In this document: one piece after another, positions 42,240-50,550 of the stretch
Numbering within the stretch: the stretch's first letter is position 1
Layout of the letters: each line of letters starts with the position of its first letter
NCBI GenBank assembly: GCA_043783625.1
Contig: JAYVZE010000077.1
Span: forward strand, 53,272 to 117,271
Reading direction: 5' to 3'
Source of the DNA: JAFDVL01 sp043783625
GTDB lineage: Bacteria; Acidobacteriota; Blastocatellia; RBC074
Length of the DNA stretch: 64,000 nucleotides
Position numbers and translations under genes: made by a program
The notes under the pieces: model-generated
What the model was told of the DNA's origin: nothing
Seen by the model: the letters and a program-made list of their open reading frames with translations, nothing else
Database searches by the model: none

Positions 42240-42818
42240 ATGCTGGCTATCCCGCGAAAACTTGTCATTTTATTGGCATTACTATTTGTGTTAAGTGTGC
42301 CGACCGCCTGGGGTGTATGGAAATACAATCGGCTTCCATCTGCGCCGCTGTCATTGGGTGAAGCGTTGCCATTCTTTCAAGCGCAACCGATTGGCAAAGC
42401 AGCAGCCTTGCCGCAAGATGGACGCAGGGCTATTTTATTTTTCAGTCCCTCTTGTCCTTTTTGTGAAGAAACAATTGTCAATCAGCTTGAGCAATTCAAG
42501 CCAAATCATCCCGAATGGTTTAGCGGTGATCTTGCTATTAAATGGAGTTTCGTTAGTGTCGGAACATTCGACGAGACAAACGCATTTGCTGAAAAAGCAG
42601 GCTGGGCAGTCTATGCTGATCCTGATCGAGTGGCGATGAAGCAAGTCCGTGCGGTGGGCATTCCGTACTTGCTCTTAGTAGACGAGCAAGGGCGTGTGCA
42701 ATATCGTCATAACGGAATGGTCGGTAAGTCGCAACAGGAGGCTTTGTTGAGCGAGTTCTTTGCTACCGGGCAAGTCAAACAGATAAAAATTGCTGCTCAT
42801 CAAGAGGTTGCAAAATGA
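42240..42818 (+). CDS. Membrane-anchored thioredoxin-like protein
   Basis: A 192-residue protein with an N-terminal membrane helix (LVILLALLFVLSVPTAWGV). The thioredoxin fold carries the redox pair in FFSPSCPFCEETI (CPFC). Later IPYLLLVDEQGRVQYRHNG supplies the cis-Pro loop and following strand, as in TlpA/ResA-like proteins. It faces the periplasm and may reduce or oxidise disulfides, or deliver electrons to exported partners. The upstream exported protein and downstream YIP1 protein are tightly coupled (1-nt gap and 4-nt overlap). Confidence 0.82.
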   Translation: MLAIPRKLVILLALLFVLSVPTAWGVWKYNRLPSAPLSLGEALPFFQAQPIGKAAALPQDGRRAILFFSPSCPFCEETIVNQLEQFKPNHPEWFSGDLAIKWSFVSVGTFDETNAFAEKAGWAVYADPDRVAMKQVRAVGIPYLLLVDEQGRVQYRHNGMVGKSQQEALLSEFFATGQVKQIKIAAHQEVAK

Positions 42819-43504
42819 GTACATTGGATGTTTTCTTTGACCCGCGAACCTTATTTAAAGAATTGGAATCGCGCCCGCAATGGTTGATTCCTTTTATTAT
42901 CGTTTCTGTCATCGCTATTATTTGCACCTTGCTAATGTTTCCTGTCATGGAGCATTTAATGCTCAGGCAAATGCCGGAAGGCTTGAGCGTTCAGCAGCAA
43001 ACGCAAATGTTATCTTCGCTCAAAATGACGCGCTATATTGGTTTGCTCTCTGCGCCTGTTGTGCTGTTAATGAAGATGGGTTTGATGGCGTTCTTATTAT
43101 ATGGCGTGACGGTTTTGTTTTCGTTCGATTTTACTTATCGCAAAGCACTTTCCATTTTGTCACACGCTTCCATTATTGCTGCACTGGATGGGTTGATAAT
43201 GGTTGCTACTATTTATTTTCGCGGGATGAATGAGATTCAATCGCCGAAAGATTTGGGGTCGGCAGTCCTGAGTTTAAGTTGGCTTTTCGGAGCTACGTTG
43301 CATCCGGCAATGCGAGCAGTTTTAGACAGCCTGACATTTTTTTCTGTGTGGTACTGGGTTCTGTTATTTATAGGGATTAAGCTGACAACCAAGCTCAGCA
43401 AGGTTAAAGCCTTTCTGATTGTTGCGATTCTGTGGGGAATCCAAACCGGATTCAGCGCGGGAATGGCGATGATTTTTTCCCGCTATTCGGCGGCTTCGGT
43501 TTGA
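42815..43504 (+). CDS. YIP1-domain membrane protein
   Basis: A 229-residue protein, ATGA-overlapped with the thioredoxin-like gene. It has a short cytosolic N-terminus (LDVFFDPRTLFKELESRPQW) followed by about five membrane helices (LIPFIIVSVIAIICTLLMFP; SAPVVLLMKMGLMAFLLYGV; YWVLLFIGIKLTTKLSK). The segment pattern matches Yip1-type proteins. Bacterial members have no established function. Probably the end of the operon, as the next gene is convergent. Confidence 0.8.
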   Translation: MSTLDVFFDPRTLFKELESRPQWLIPFIIVSVIAIICTLLMFPVMEHLMLRQMPEGLSVQQQTQMLSSLKMTRYIGLLSAPVVLLMKMGLMAFLLYGVTVLFSFDFTYRKALSILSHASIIAALDGLIMVATIYFRGMNEIQSPKDLGSAVLSLSWLFGATLHPAMRAVLDSLTFFSVWYWVLLFIGIKLTTKLSKVKAFLIVAILWGIQTGFSAGMAMIFSRYSAASV

Positions 43505-43517
43505 GCAAATATAAGGA

Positions 43518-44300
43518 TTAATTTAAAGGCTGCTTTATCGCTAATATCACATCCATCATTTGTTCGTGGACGAGAGCATTGGAGCACAACACATCCGGCA
43601 CAAATAAATCAAATGTACTGCCATCCGTTTTGGTGATTTTCCCGCCTGCTTCTTCGACAATTAATTGTGCAGCGGCGGCGTCCCAGGCGTGCAATCCCCA
43701 CTCCCAAAATCCTTCAAATCGTCCGCTCGCGACGTAGCACATATCCAACGCCGCAGAGCCTAATCTTCTGACTCCTTGTGAGTGTGAAAGAAACGCTTCC
43801 CACGCGGGAGTATAAAAATTCATCCGTTCGCGGACGTCGTAGGGAAAGCCTGTCACTAACAACGATTGTTCAAGTTGATCTATGCTGGAAACATTTATTT
43901 TCTTACCATTCATCGTTGCGCCGGAACCGCGTTCGGCGGCGAATAATTCATTGCGCGAACAATCGAAAACGACTCCGACGATGATTTCATTTTTGTATTC
44001 TAACGCTATCGAAACGGCATAACAGGGAAGCCCATGCGCGAAATTCGTAGTCCCGTCCAGCGGATCAATAATCCAGCGATAATCCCCTGAAGCATGCGAA
44101 CTCGCGCCGCTTTCTTCAGCGAGGATTTGATGGTCGGGGAACTTCGCGGAGATCATTTCCTTGATATGTTTCTCAGCCGCCAGGTCAGCTTCCGTGACAA
44201 TATTGATGCGACCTTTGTGTGTGATTTCAAAACGTCGCGCTGCAAAATCCTGAATAATATCTCCGGCTTCGCGTGCAGCTTGAATAGCAAAATTAATCAT
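43518..44300 (-). CDS. Inositol-monophosphatase-family protein
   Basis: A protein of 260 residues. The metal/phosphate motif DPLDGTTNFAHGLP and the second motif WGLHAWDAAAAQLIVEEAGG define the family; EESGASS contains the first-site glutamate. The SuhB/histidinol-phosphatase-like subgroup hydrolyses inositol phosphate or related sugar phosphates. Cytosolic. It lies 71 nt from a small DUF2007-like gene, with a hairpin between. Confidence 0.88.
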   Translation of the reverse strand: MINFAIQAAREAGDIIQDFAARRFEITHKGRINIVTEADLAAEKHIKEMISAKFPDHQILAEESGASSHASGDYRWIIDPLDGTTNFAHGLPCYAVSIALEYKNEIIVGVVFDCSRNELFAAERGSGATMNGKKINVSSIDQLEQSLLVTGFPYDVRERMNFYTPAWEAFLSHSQGVRRLGSAALDMCYVASGRFEGFWEWGLHAWDAAAAQLIVEEAGGKITKTDGSTFDLFVPDVLCSNALVHEQMMDVILAIKQPLN

Positions 44301-44312
44301 AAAAACAGTTTG

Positions 44313-44339
44313 CAGTTCGCAGTAGAAAGCTGCGAACTG
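44313..44339 (-). repeat. 10-bp inverted repeat and direct CTGCGAACT repeats
   Basis: CAGTTCGCAG (44313-44322) and CTGCGAACTG (44330-44339) pair around a 7-nt loop. CTGCGAACTT recurs at 44346-44355 and 44360-44369, directly before the stop of the next minus-strand gene. The cluster looks like an expanded palindromic repeat and may end the upstream transcript. Confidence 0.55.
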
Positions 44340-44371
44340 GTTTTGCTGCGAACTTCTCCCTGCGAACTTTC

Positions 44372-44764
44372 TTACTCCAGTTCTTTATTCAGGGCATTCA
44401 GTTCGTTTTGTAATTTGGTGATGCTGGCGCGGAGAGGTTCTATATGCGGCTTGGCTTGCGCATTTGTTTCCAGGCGATTCAGCTCGGTTTTTAAGCGCAC
44501 CAGTTGACCTTCGATTTCTCCGGTTAAAAGAATTGGTTGACTGTATGAATCAATCACATCCTTCGCCGCATCGAAATAATCTTCGTCAACATAAAACTGA
44601 TAAGGCTGACAACCAGTGATGGCAGCGGCATGACCGCCGATGACGACGGTGGGAATATGTTCGGTATCCAGTAATCGCCGCAAAGATAAAGCCTCCGGTT
44701 GATCCATCAAAGTAATCAATAATTGGAGGGCGGTTTCTTCGTATTCTTCTTCGTTATTTGACAT
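44372..44764 (-). CDS. DUF2007-like putative signal-transducing protein with coiled coil
   Basis: A 130-residue protein. The N-terminal ~80 residues (MDQPEALSLRRLLDTEHIPT, then VVIGGHAAAITG, PYQFYVDEDYFDAAKDVIDS) follow the DUF2007 pattern, in which an alpha/beta fold may bind a small ligand. From about residue 90 a heptad coiled coil (VRLKTELNRLETNAQ; RASITKLQNELNALNKELE) ends the protein. No function is known. The gene ends in the CTGCGAACT repeat cluster. Confidence 0.7.
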   Translation of the reverse strand: MSNNEEEYEETALQLLITLMDQPEALSLRRLLDTEHIPTVVIGGHAAAITGCQPYQFYVDEDYFDAAKDVIDSYSQPILLTGEIEGQLVRLKTELNRLETNAQAKPHIEPLRASITKLQNELNALNKELE

Positions 44765-44908
44765 CGTGATAGCTCCTGAAATTTTGATTGCAAAAGAAGC
44801 GCGGAATATATCACGGGAGATTAAGGAAGGTTAAGTCAAAATAGACCACCGGTCACGCGGATTGTGCGGATTTTCGCGGGTCTGAATAATTAGTGGTCTA
44901 TTTTTGAA

Positions 44909-45535
44909 TTAATGACGTGGAGCTTTCACCGCTAATTTCAGCATGACTTCATCACGAATTAAATCATCGGCTTTGCCGGGGTAAATAAGTCCGAAATCCT
45001 TGCGATTCACTGAAAATTCACTGGCAACGGTAACCGCATCGGCTTCGACTTTAATCGTCGCTGGAAAGGTCAGAGTTTTCTTGATGCCGTGCAAATCCAG
45101 CGTACCCGTGACGGTGTGCGTAGCACCTTTTTCTCCGCCAGCTTTAACTTCGCTGGAAGTAAAAGTAGCTTTCGGAAATTTGGCGACATCGAAGAAATCA
45201 GCGGATTTCAAATGCTCTGTCAGCTTGCCAATTTTCGCTTCGACGGAGTTCAAATCAATGTCAACATTTACACTGCTTTCCGCAGGTTTGCCTTCGACTA
45301 AATCAATCGAACCGGTGAATTTTTTGAACGAGCAATTTTCAATGCCCGTCACTTTGGAGCCAATAAAATCAATGGAAGAATTCTCCGCAGCAAAAGCAAC
45401 TCTGATTCCTTTAGCGGGAGGGAGTTGGGCGGCGGGAGCTGATGGCGCAGAGACAACCGCTTTCGGTGCATTGTCTGCTGGATTCGAGCAAGCAGAAAGT
45501 AAGACGAGGTAGAAAACAATTAGTAAACGTTTCAT
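44909..45535 (-). CDS. YceI-family lipoprotein
   Basis: A 208-residue protein with lipobox LLSAC (Cys16). A Pro/Ala-rich linker precedes a lipocalin-like YceI barrel (NSSIDFIGSKVTGIENCSFK, EHLKSADFFDVAKFPKATFT, VTGTLDLHGIKKTLTFPATI, and DFGLIYPGKADDLIRDEVML in part). YceI proteins bind isoprenoid-like lipids in the periplasm; some are polyisoprenoid-binding in ubiquinone-related roles. The ligand is not known. ATG is preceded by AGGAG in the upstream (minus strand) sequence. Confidence 0.9.
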   Translation of the reverse strand: MKRLLIVFYLVLLSACSNPADNAPKAVVSAPSAPAAQLPPAKGIRVAFAAENSSIDFIGSKVTGIENCSFKKFTGSIDLVEGKPAESSVNVDIDLNSVEAKIGKLTEHLKSADFFDVAKFPKATFTSSEVKAGGEKGATHTVTGTLDLHGIKKTLTFPATIKVEADAVTVASEFSVNRKDFGLIYPGKADDLIRDEVMLKLAVKAPRH

Positions 45536-45605
45536 AAGTTCTCCTATTAATTTGATTTGTTCGCAAATGATCTATACTGCAAACGGTCATTAACTGCGTT
45601 TTTTC

Positions 45606-45691
45606 TCATCCACGAAGAACACGAAGGAACATGAAGTAAACCCCTAAGATGATTGCCTTGTTTCGTGTCCCTTCGTGTTCTTCGTGGATGA
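45606..45691. repeat. Perfect 22-bp inverted repeat with 42-bp spacer
   Basis: The arms 45606-45627 (starting TCATCCACGAAGAACACG) and 45670-45691 are exact reverse complements. The element lies between the LytTR regulator end and the YceI start. Imperfect copies of the CGAAG/CTTCG units occur in its spacer. It is likely a dispersed palindromic repeat. Confidence 0.75.
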
Positions 45692-45746
45692 AAACCTCAG
45701 ATTGTTCCCGTGTTCGGTATAACAGGAGCATCATAACGCGTTCTAC

Positions 45747-46532
45747 CTAAAAGCCAAGCTTGTCTTTCAATTCGCGGACACGATCACGTGCGACAACCAA
45801 TTCTGTTTTATTCGTATTTTTGAGGCGCACCATCAACCTGCCGCCGAACCACGTATGCACTTCATCAACACAATCAGTATTGAGCAGCATCGCACGATGA
45901 ATTCGAGAGAAATTATTTGGATCAAGTTCCTGCTCAAGCTGTGCAATGGTGCGGTCAATGACGAAGTTTGCTTCGGCAGTTGCGGCGTAGGTTAATTTGT
46001 CCTGCGCAAAAAAATGAGTGATTTTTTCCAGTTCGATAAACCGGATGCGTTCGCCTAAGCGCGAAGCAATTTTGGAGGGAAAGGTTTTCGTTGGACTGCG
46101 CATGGCAGTAGCTAATTGCTCAGCAATTTGACGATAATCGGTTTCAATTATTTTCTCAGAATTTTTTTCAATCCGGCTCAAAGCACGATCCAGTTGCGCC
46201 ATTTCAATTGGTTTCAAAAGGTAATCAATTGAATTCACTTCAAACGCTTTGAGCGCGTATTCATCGTACGCCGTCGTGAAAATAATCGAAGGTTGCCGAT
46301 TGAGTTGAGCTAACAGCTCGAAGCCGTTCAGCACCGGCATTTGAATATCAAGAAACAAAGCATCAATTTTTTCGGAGTCGTTAGTTAAGGTTTCCAGCGC
46401 GGCGACGGGGTCGGTTTCATGCCCGATGATTTCAACGCGCCGGGAATCGTTGAGCAATCTGCTCAAACGGCGAATGGCGAGTTCTTCGTCATCAATCAAA
46501 AATACTCGTGGCAATTGGTGATCTGTCATCAT
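45747..46532 (-). CDS. LytTR-type response regulator
   Basis: A protein of 261 residues; the first of two consecutive ATGs (46532) follows GAGG in the end of the kinase gene. The receiver domain has D14-D15 and phospho-acceptor D62 (LFLDIQMPVLNGFELL), with YLLKPIE as motif with the conserved Lys. A linker leads to a LytTR DNA-binding domain from about 155 (RIRFIELEKITHFFAQ, IHRAMLLNTDCVDEVHTWFG). It pairs with the sensor kinase ending 10 nt upstream. LytTR regulators usually control cell-envelope or secretion genes. Confidence 0.9.
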   Translation of the reverse strand: MMTDHQLPRVFLIDDEELAIRRLSRLLNDSRRVEIIGHETDPVAALETLTNDSEKIDALFLDIQMPVLNGFELLAQLNRQPSIIFTTAYDEYALKAFEVNSIDYLLKPIEMAQLDRALSRIEKNSEKIIETDYRQIAEQLATAMRSPTKTFPSKIASRLGERIRFIELEKITHFFAQDKLTYAATAEANFVIDRTIAQLEQELDPNNFSRIHRAMLLNTDCVDEVHTWFGGRLMVRLKNTNKTELVVARDRVRELKDKLGF

Positions 46533-46542
46533 TGCAAAACCT

Positions 46543-47703
46543 CTATCGCAAAACTTCTGATGATTCAGGGAGTGAAATTGAAACGACGGTGAAATCATTT
46601 TGGCGGCTGACCTGAAGCTGGGCACGATCTTCATAAAGCGTTTGCAAGCGCGCCTGTAAATTATCCAGACCGTGACCTTCAATAATTTGATCCGCAGCAA
46701 ATCCGCAGCCGTTATCAAGGACTTCGAGTTTGACGAAACCCTCATTTTTACTGGCGCGGATTAAGATTTCTCCACCTTCGCGTTTGGCAGAGACGCAATA
46801 CTTAATGCAATTTTCGGCTAAGGTTTGCAGGGAAAATGGCGGCACTTGCAGGCTTTCCAGCTCCGGTGAAATTTCAATCGAAAATTTCAAGCGTTGACCG
46901 AAGCGGACTTGTTCAATTTCTAAATAATCGCGCAGAATTTTGATTTCATCACGGAGCGAAATCGTCGCACTCTGATTGGAATCCAACGAAAATCTGAGCA
47001 GTGAAGCCAGCCGTTCAACCATTCGTTCCGCTCCCTGCGCGTCTTCAGGAATCAACGCCGAAATTGAATTCAACGTATTGAAAAGAAAATGCGGGCGAAC
47101 CCGTGATTCCAGCGAAGTTAGTTGCGCTGAGATTGCTAATTTTCGGGCGCGTTCTTCTTCCAGTTGTTTCGTGCGAAGCTCCAATGATGTTTGCTGAAGC
47201 TGAACTTTCAGTGATTCATACAAAAAGAAACTGATGCCGAAAATCATTGAAAGCAACAGCGAAAATCGCATTCCTACCAGCATGTTTTTCATGTATTCCG
47301 CTAAGGAAATTCCTCTCAGACAGCCAAGTATAAAATCTGCTGTCAGGGTTCCGATGATGGCTGAAATAAGCACAGTCAGAAAGAGCAGAAACCAATTGAG
47401 CGGAAATGTCTGGCGAGTAATGCGAGCGGAAAAAAGATGAAAAGAGTAAAAAAATTCCAGCCCGATACAAGTGCAATAAAGTAACGAATGCCAGAAGCAA
47501 GTAGTAAACGGTAGTTCTTTGGCGGCTGGCAACATCCAATACTTGAGCAATGACGAAGCTAAAGACGCTGCCAAAATTAACGTCACTCTGGCTCCCCATC
47601 GTTCCGTCAGATTTTTTCCAAACACACAAGGACAAGTGATATTGCTCAGCGGCGACCAGTGTCCGACTTGATGATCCGATAATGAGTGCGTACTTTCATG
47701 CAT
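46543..47703 (-). CDS. LytS-like (His_kinase-type) sensor histidine kinase
   Basis: A 386-residue protein with about four membrane helices in residues 40-165, a coiled-coil link, then the His_kinase module. H205 in LESRVRPHFLFNTLNSISA is the phospho-acceptor, and LAENCIKYCVSAKREGG and VLDNGCGFAADQII form the ATP lid region. The start ATG 47703 has no clear Shine-Dalgarno, and the first ~25 residues (SLSDHQVGHWSPLSNIT) are encoded by a repeat that recurs at 48939-48987. The partner regulator follows. Confidence 0.88.
   Translation of the reverse strand: MHESTHSLSDHQVGHWSPLSNITCPCVFGKNLTERWGARVTLILAASLASSLLKYWMLPAAKELPFTTCFWHSLLYCTCIGLEFFYSFHLFSARITRQTFPLNWFLLFLTVLISAIIGTLTADFILGCLRGISLAEYMKNMLVGMRFSLLLSMIFGISFFLYESLKVQLQQTSLELRTKQLEEERARKLAISAQLTSLESRVRPHFLFNTLNSISALIPEDAQGAERMVERLASLLRFSLDSNQSATISLRDEIKILRDYLEIEQVRFGQRLKFSIEISPELESLQVPPFSLQTLAENCIKYCVSAKREGGEILIRASKNEGFVKLEVLDNGCGFAADQIIEGHGLDNLQARLQTLYEDRAQLQVSRQNDFTVVSISLPESSEVLR
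47641..47689. repeat. 49-bp dispersed direct repeat, copy inside the kinase N-terminus
   Basis: ATTGCTCAGCGGCG starts a 49-base segment, about 41 of 49 bases identical to 48939-48987. Here it codes for residues 6-21 of the kinase on the minus strand. Copy 2 contains a perfect CGGACA-G-TGTCCG dyad that is disrupted in this copy. Confidence 0.6.
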
Positions 47704-47739
47704 AATGACAATTTTCGTTTTCTAATTCAATCCGACCCA

Positions 47740-48852
47740 TCATGGCTTAAATTCCTGATTGACGTCATTAAGATTGACGATTTCGCCGATGATCGGTGTG
47801 ACGAGTGGAATATTATAGGATTTATTCAGTTTGGTTATTTCAATGAATGGTTCGTCCCAGGGATGTTTGGCCAGAGTAAACTTTGCTGAGTGAGCAGGGA
47901 AAAGACGTTTTGCTTTTAAATCCCGTGCGGCTTTAAGGACTTCATCAGGCAAGGTATGCACGTAATGCCAGGCATTATCGTATTGCCCGTTTTCTAAAAT
48001 AGCCAAATCAATTGGCCCGTATTCATTGCCGATTGCTGCAAAGTGAGAGTCGTAACCTGTATCGCCGCTAATATAAATAGTCGTTTTCGGGGTCTGTAAA
48101 ACGAACGATAGCCACAGCGTATTATTTTGAAAAAGCCCTCTGCCGGATTTGTGCCGGGCAGGCTCGGTATTAATAACAAATCCATCGTCCAACGCTACCT
48201 TTTCATGCCAATCCTTTTCAATAATTTTCTCTTTCGGGTAACCCCAGTATTCAAAGTGCGATCCCACGCCAAGCCCACAGATGACTTTTTTGGTTTTGTC
48301 TTTTAGTGCCACTATCGTTTCATAATCCAAATGATCATAGTGATCGTGAGAAATGAGCAGATAATCAATCTCAGGTAACTCGGAAACGGAGTAAATATCA
48401 CTTCCCCTGAAAGACTTTACTAATGCGGGAAGGGGTGAGGCATTTCCACTAAATACAGGATCAACCAAAATTCTTTTTCCAGCGACTTGTATGAAACAAG
48501 ATGAATGCCCAAACCAAATCAGGATGTCAGTGTCGGGGGATAAATTTAGTAAATCAGTTTTTACAGAGGGAATTATATCAGTAGGGAAACGTCTTGGGGC
48601 TTGCTTAAAAATTCGTTTAGATACTTCGCCTAAAAAACTATAACCTTCAGCAAAAGTGGGCGTTATGCTGGTGTTTTGGAACTTACCATTTTTGAAGTTT
48701 GGTGAATTTTGAAGACGGGCAAGCCTGTCACCTGAAGGTGCCTTGCCAAATTTTGCCTGCTGCATATAGCCGTATGCTGCGACAATCAAGATAAAGACGA
48801 GTGACAGAGCTATTACTATAATATTTTTTGTTATTCTAAATATTCTTTTCAC
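47740..48852 (-). CDS. Membrane-anchored NAPE-PLD-like/UlaG-type MBL hydrolase
   Basis: A protein of 370 residues. An N-terminal membrane helix (IIVIALSLVFILIVAAYGYM) precedes the MBL domain. ILIWFGHSSCFIQVAGKRI, LVDPVFSGNASP and HDHYDHLDYETI (metal site) fit the NAPE-PLD-like group, as do KVICGLGVGSHFEYWG, ISGDTGYDSHF and LFPAHSAKFTLAKHPWDEP. Family relatives hydrolyse phosphodiester bonds in lipids; the substrate here is not known. It lies 36 nt upstream of the LytS-like kinase gene, on the same strand. Confidence 0.85.
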   Translation of the reverse strand: MKRIFRITKNIIVIALSLVFILIVAAYGYMQQAKFGKAPSGDRLARLQNSPNFKNGKFQNTSITPTFAEGYSFLGEVSKRIFKQAPRRFPTDIIPSVKTDLLNLSPDTDILIWFGHSSCFIQVAGKRILVDPVFSGNASPLPALVKSFRGSDIYSVSELPEIDYLLISHDHYDHLDYETIVALKDKTKKVICGLGVGSHFEYWGYPKEKIIEKDWHEKVALDDGFVINTEPARHKSGRGLFQNNTLWLSFVLQTPKTTIYISGDTGYDSHFAAIGNEYGPIDLAILENGQYDNAWHYVHTLPDEVLKAARDLKAKRLFPAHSAKFTLAKHPWDEPFIEITKLNKSYNIPLVTPIIGEIVNLNDVNQEFKP

Positions 48853-48938
48853 TTATTTTTAATTACCCCGAATCGCACCAAACTTTCAGCCGATTTGAAT
48901 TTGTCATTTCTTTTTAAACTTTATGCTACAAAATTCCG

Positions 48939-48987
48939 CATTGCTCAGCGGCGGACAGTGTCCGGGTTGATGGTGCGATGATGAGTA
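48939..48987. repeat. 49-bp dispersed direct repeat, intergenic copy
   Basis: It corresponds to 47641-47689. On the minus strand it reads SSSHHQPGHCPPLSN, similar to the kinase N-terminus (HSLSDHQVGHWSPLSN), but is not attached to a gene. Either a dispersed repeat or the start of a lost second kinase gene. Confidence 0.6.
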
Positions 48988-49028
48988 GTGGTCAGGATAA
49001 AGAGATTAATTCAGGATTACCATCTTTT

Positions 49029-49739
49029 TCAGAGCCTGACTGAATATTCGGTGCCAGCTCCAAGTGGGAGCGTGACTGAATCGAAGCCATTGCCAGCATC
49101 CTGAACAAATGCCACATAAGGCGCGAGAGCTTTAGGAAAAGTTTTGATATTATCTGCTAAGACGACGGCATTCGGGCGCAATCGCGGGGCGAGGATTTTC
49201 AGCATTGGCAGATATAAATCTTTCCATCCATCCAGCAAAACCAGATCAACAGAACCACCCGGATCGCTTAACGATTGTTGTGCATCACCGGGACGAATCT
49301 CAACATAATCGGATAATCCGGCAGCCGCAATATTTTCTTTGGCTTGTGCGATTTTGCCCGGTTCGATTTCAGAGCCAATCACGATACCACCGCCGTTGTC
49401 GCGTACCGCCGCTGCCAGATAAATCGTCGAAATGCCGAAGGAGGTCCCGAATTCTACGATGCGGCGTGCGCCAATTGACCGTGCGGTGAGATAGGCAAAT
49501 TTTCCTGATTCGGGCGAGAGCGGAATAAACAATTCCTTGAAGCGGGCAGCTTCTTCTTCGACCGAAGGTTTGCGTCCCAGAATCTTATCAACTCCCATCG
49601 CCATCACTGGCTTCAGAAAAGCGGCTTTTTGATGGTTAGCTTGCGCGTGCAGTCGTTGCAGCACACTGACGATTTTTGGATCGTGCAGCGAGCTGTAATC
49701 GGCTGGAGTTTTGACTTCGAGGAAGGAAGAATTGCTCAT
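49029..49739 (-). CDS. Class I SAM-dependent O-methyltransferase
   Basis: A protein of 236 residues. The SAM-binding glycine motif is VEFGTSFGISTIYLAAAV, followed by an acidic ribose contact in VIGSEIEPGKIAQAKEN. VDLVLLDGWKDLYLPMLKIL is the metal/catalysis region of the catechol-O-methyltransferase-like group, and VVLADNIKTFP follows. The substrate is probably a small hydroxylated aromatic. Cytosolic; no partner is adjacent. Confidence 0.87.
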   Translation of the reverse strand: MSNSSFLEVKTPADYSSLHDPKIVSVLQRLHAQANHQKAAFLKPVMAMGVDKILGRKPSVEEEAARFKELFIPLSPESGKFAYLTARSIGARRIVEFGTSFGISTIYLAAAVRDNGGGIVIGSEIEPGKIAQAKENIAAAGLSDYVEIRPGDAQQSLSDPGGSVDLVLLDGWKDLYLPMLKILAPRLRPNAVVLADNIKTFPKALAPYVAFVQDAGNGFDSVTLPLGAGTEYSVRL

Positions 49740-49770
49740 ATTTAATTGTGAAGGATGTTGGAAACATGCG

Positions 49771-50421
49771 TTACTTATTTTTTTCCAACTGAAGAATTTG
49801 CGTAACGGAGTTTTTTAATTCCGGTCGAAGTTTGACACAAGTGACAAAATCTTTTTCTGCCTCGCTGCGATTTCCTTGTTCCAGTTTGGCAATCCCGCGA
49901 TTCAAATATGCCCGCGCAAATGTCGGATCAATTTTCACCGCTTGATCGTAATCGCCGAGCGCACCAGCAACATCATTTTTTAAATGTCGAATAACGCCGC
50001 GATCATTGAGTGCCATTGCCAGACGCGGATTCAATTTGAGGGCGAGATTCAAATCCTGCAACGCTTCGTCGTATTTTTTTTGCAGATAAAAAACGGAGGC
50101 GCGATTATTGTAGGCATCCGCTGATTGCGAATCAATTTTCAAAGCCTGATTAAAATCTGAAATGGCGGCTTCAAGTTCACCTTGATTTCGTTTCAGAATA
50201 CCGCGATTCAGATACGCGATGGTAGCGTTTGGATTTGAAGCAATTGCCAAATCAAAATCTAATTTCGCCCGCTCTGCGTCACCTTTGGATAACCATTTGA
50301 TGCCGCGCTCCAGATACGAATTGGCAGTGGCTTCGCGTGAAACCTGCGCCGAGGCTGTCACCGAAATAAATACATAAAAAACTGCATAAGCGATGATTTT
50401 ACTAACGATACTGGCTTTCAT
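49771..50421 (-). CDS. Exported TPR protein
   Basis: A 216-residue protein; ATG 50421 follows GGGGAG and opens a signal peptide ending near TASAQ. The mature part consists of four to five TPR units with strong consensus (YLERGIKWLSKGDAERAKLD; AYLNRGILKRNQGELEAAIS; ALNDRGVIRHLKNDVAGALG in order). The function is not readable; TPR proteins of this kind usually scaffold envelope complexes. Confidence 0.85.
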   Translation of the reverse strand: MKASIVSKIIAYAVFYVFISVTASAQVSREATANSYLERGIKWLSKGDAERAKLDFDLAIASNPNATIAYLNRGILKRNQGELEAAISDFNQALKIDSQSADAYNNRASVFYLQKKYDEALQDLNLALKLNPRLAMALNDRGVIRHLKNDVAGALGDYDQAVKIDPTFARAYLNRGIAKLEQGNRSEAEKDFVTCVKLRPELKNSVTQILQLEKNK

Positions 50422-50550
50422 ATTTTCTCCCCGGTAAAAGTTATTTGTCACGGGAGCCACGATAGCTGCACTTTAATAAGTCAGCTTTTACTATCGGATG
50501 AAAGGCAGGATTTTTAGATGAACGGTTGAATTTGTCGGATCAATCGCTCC

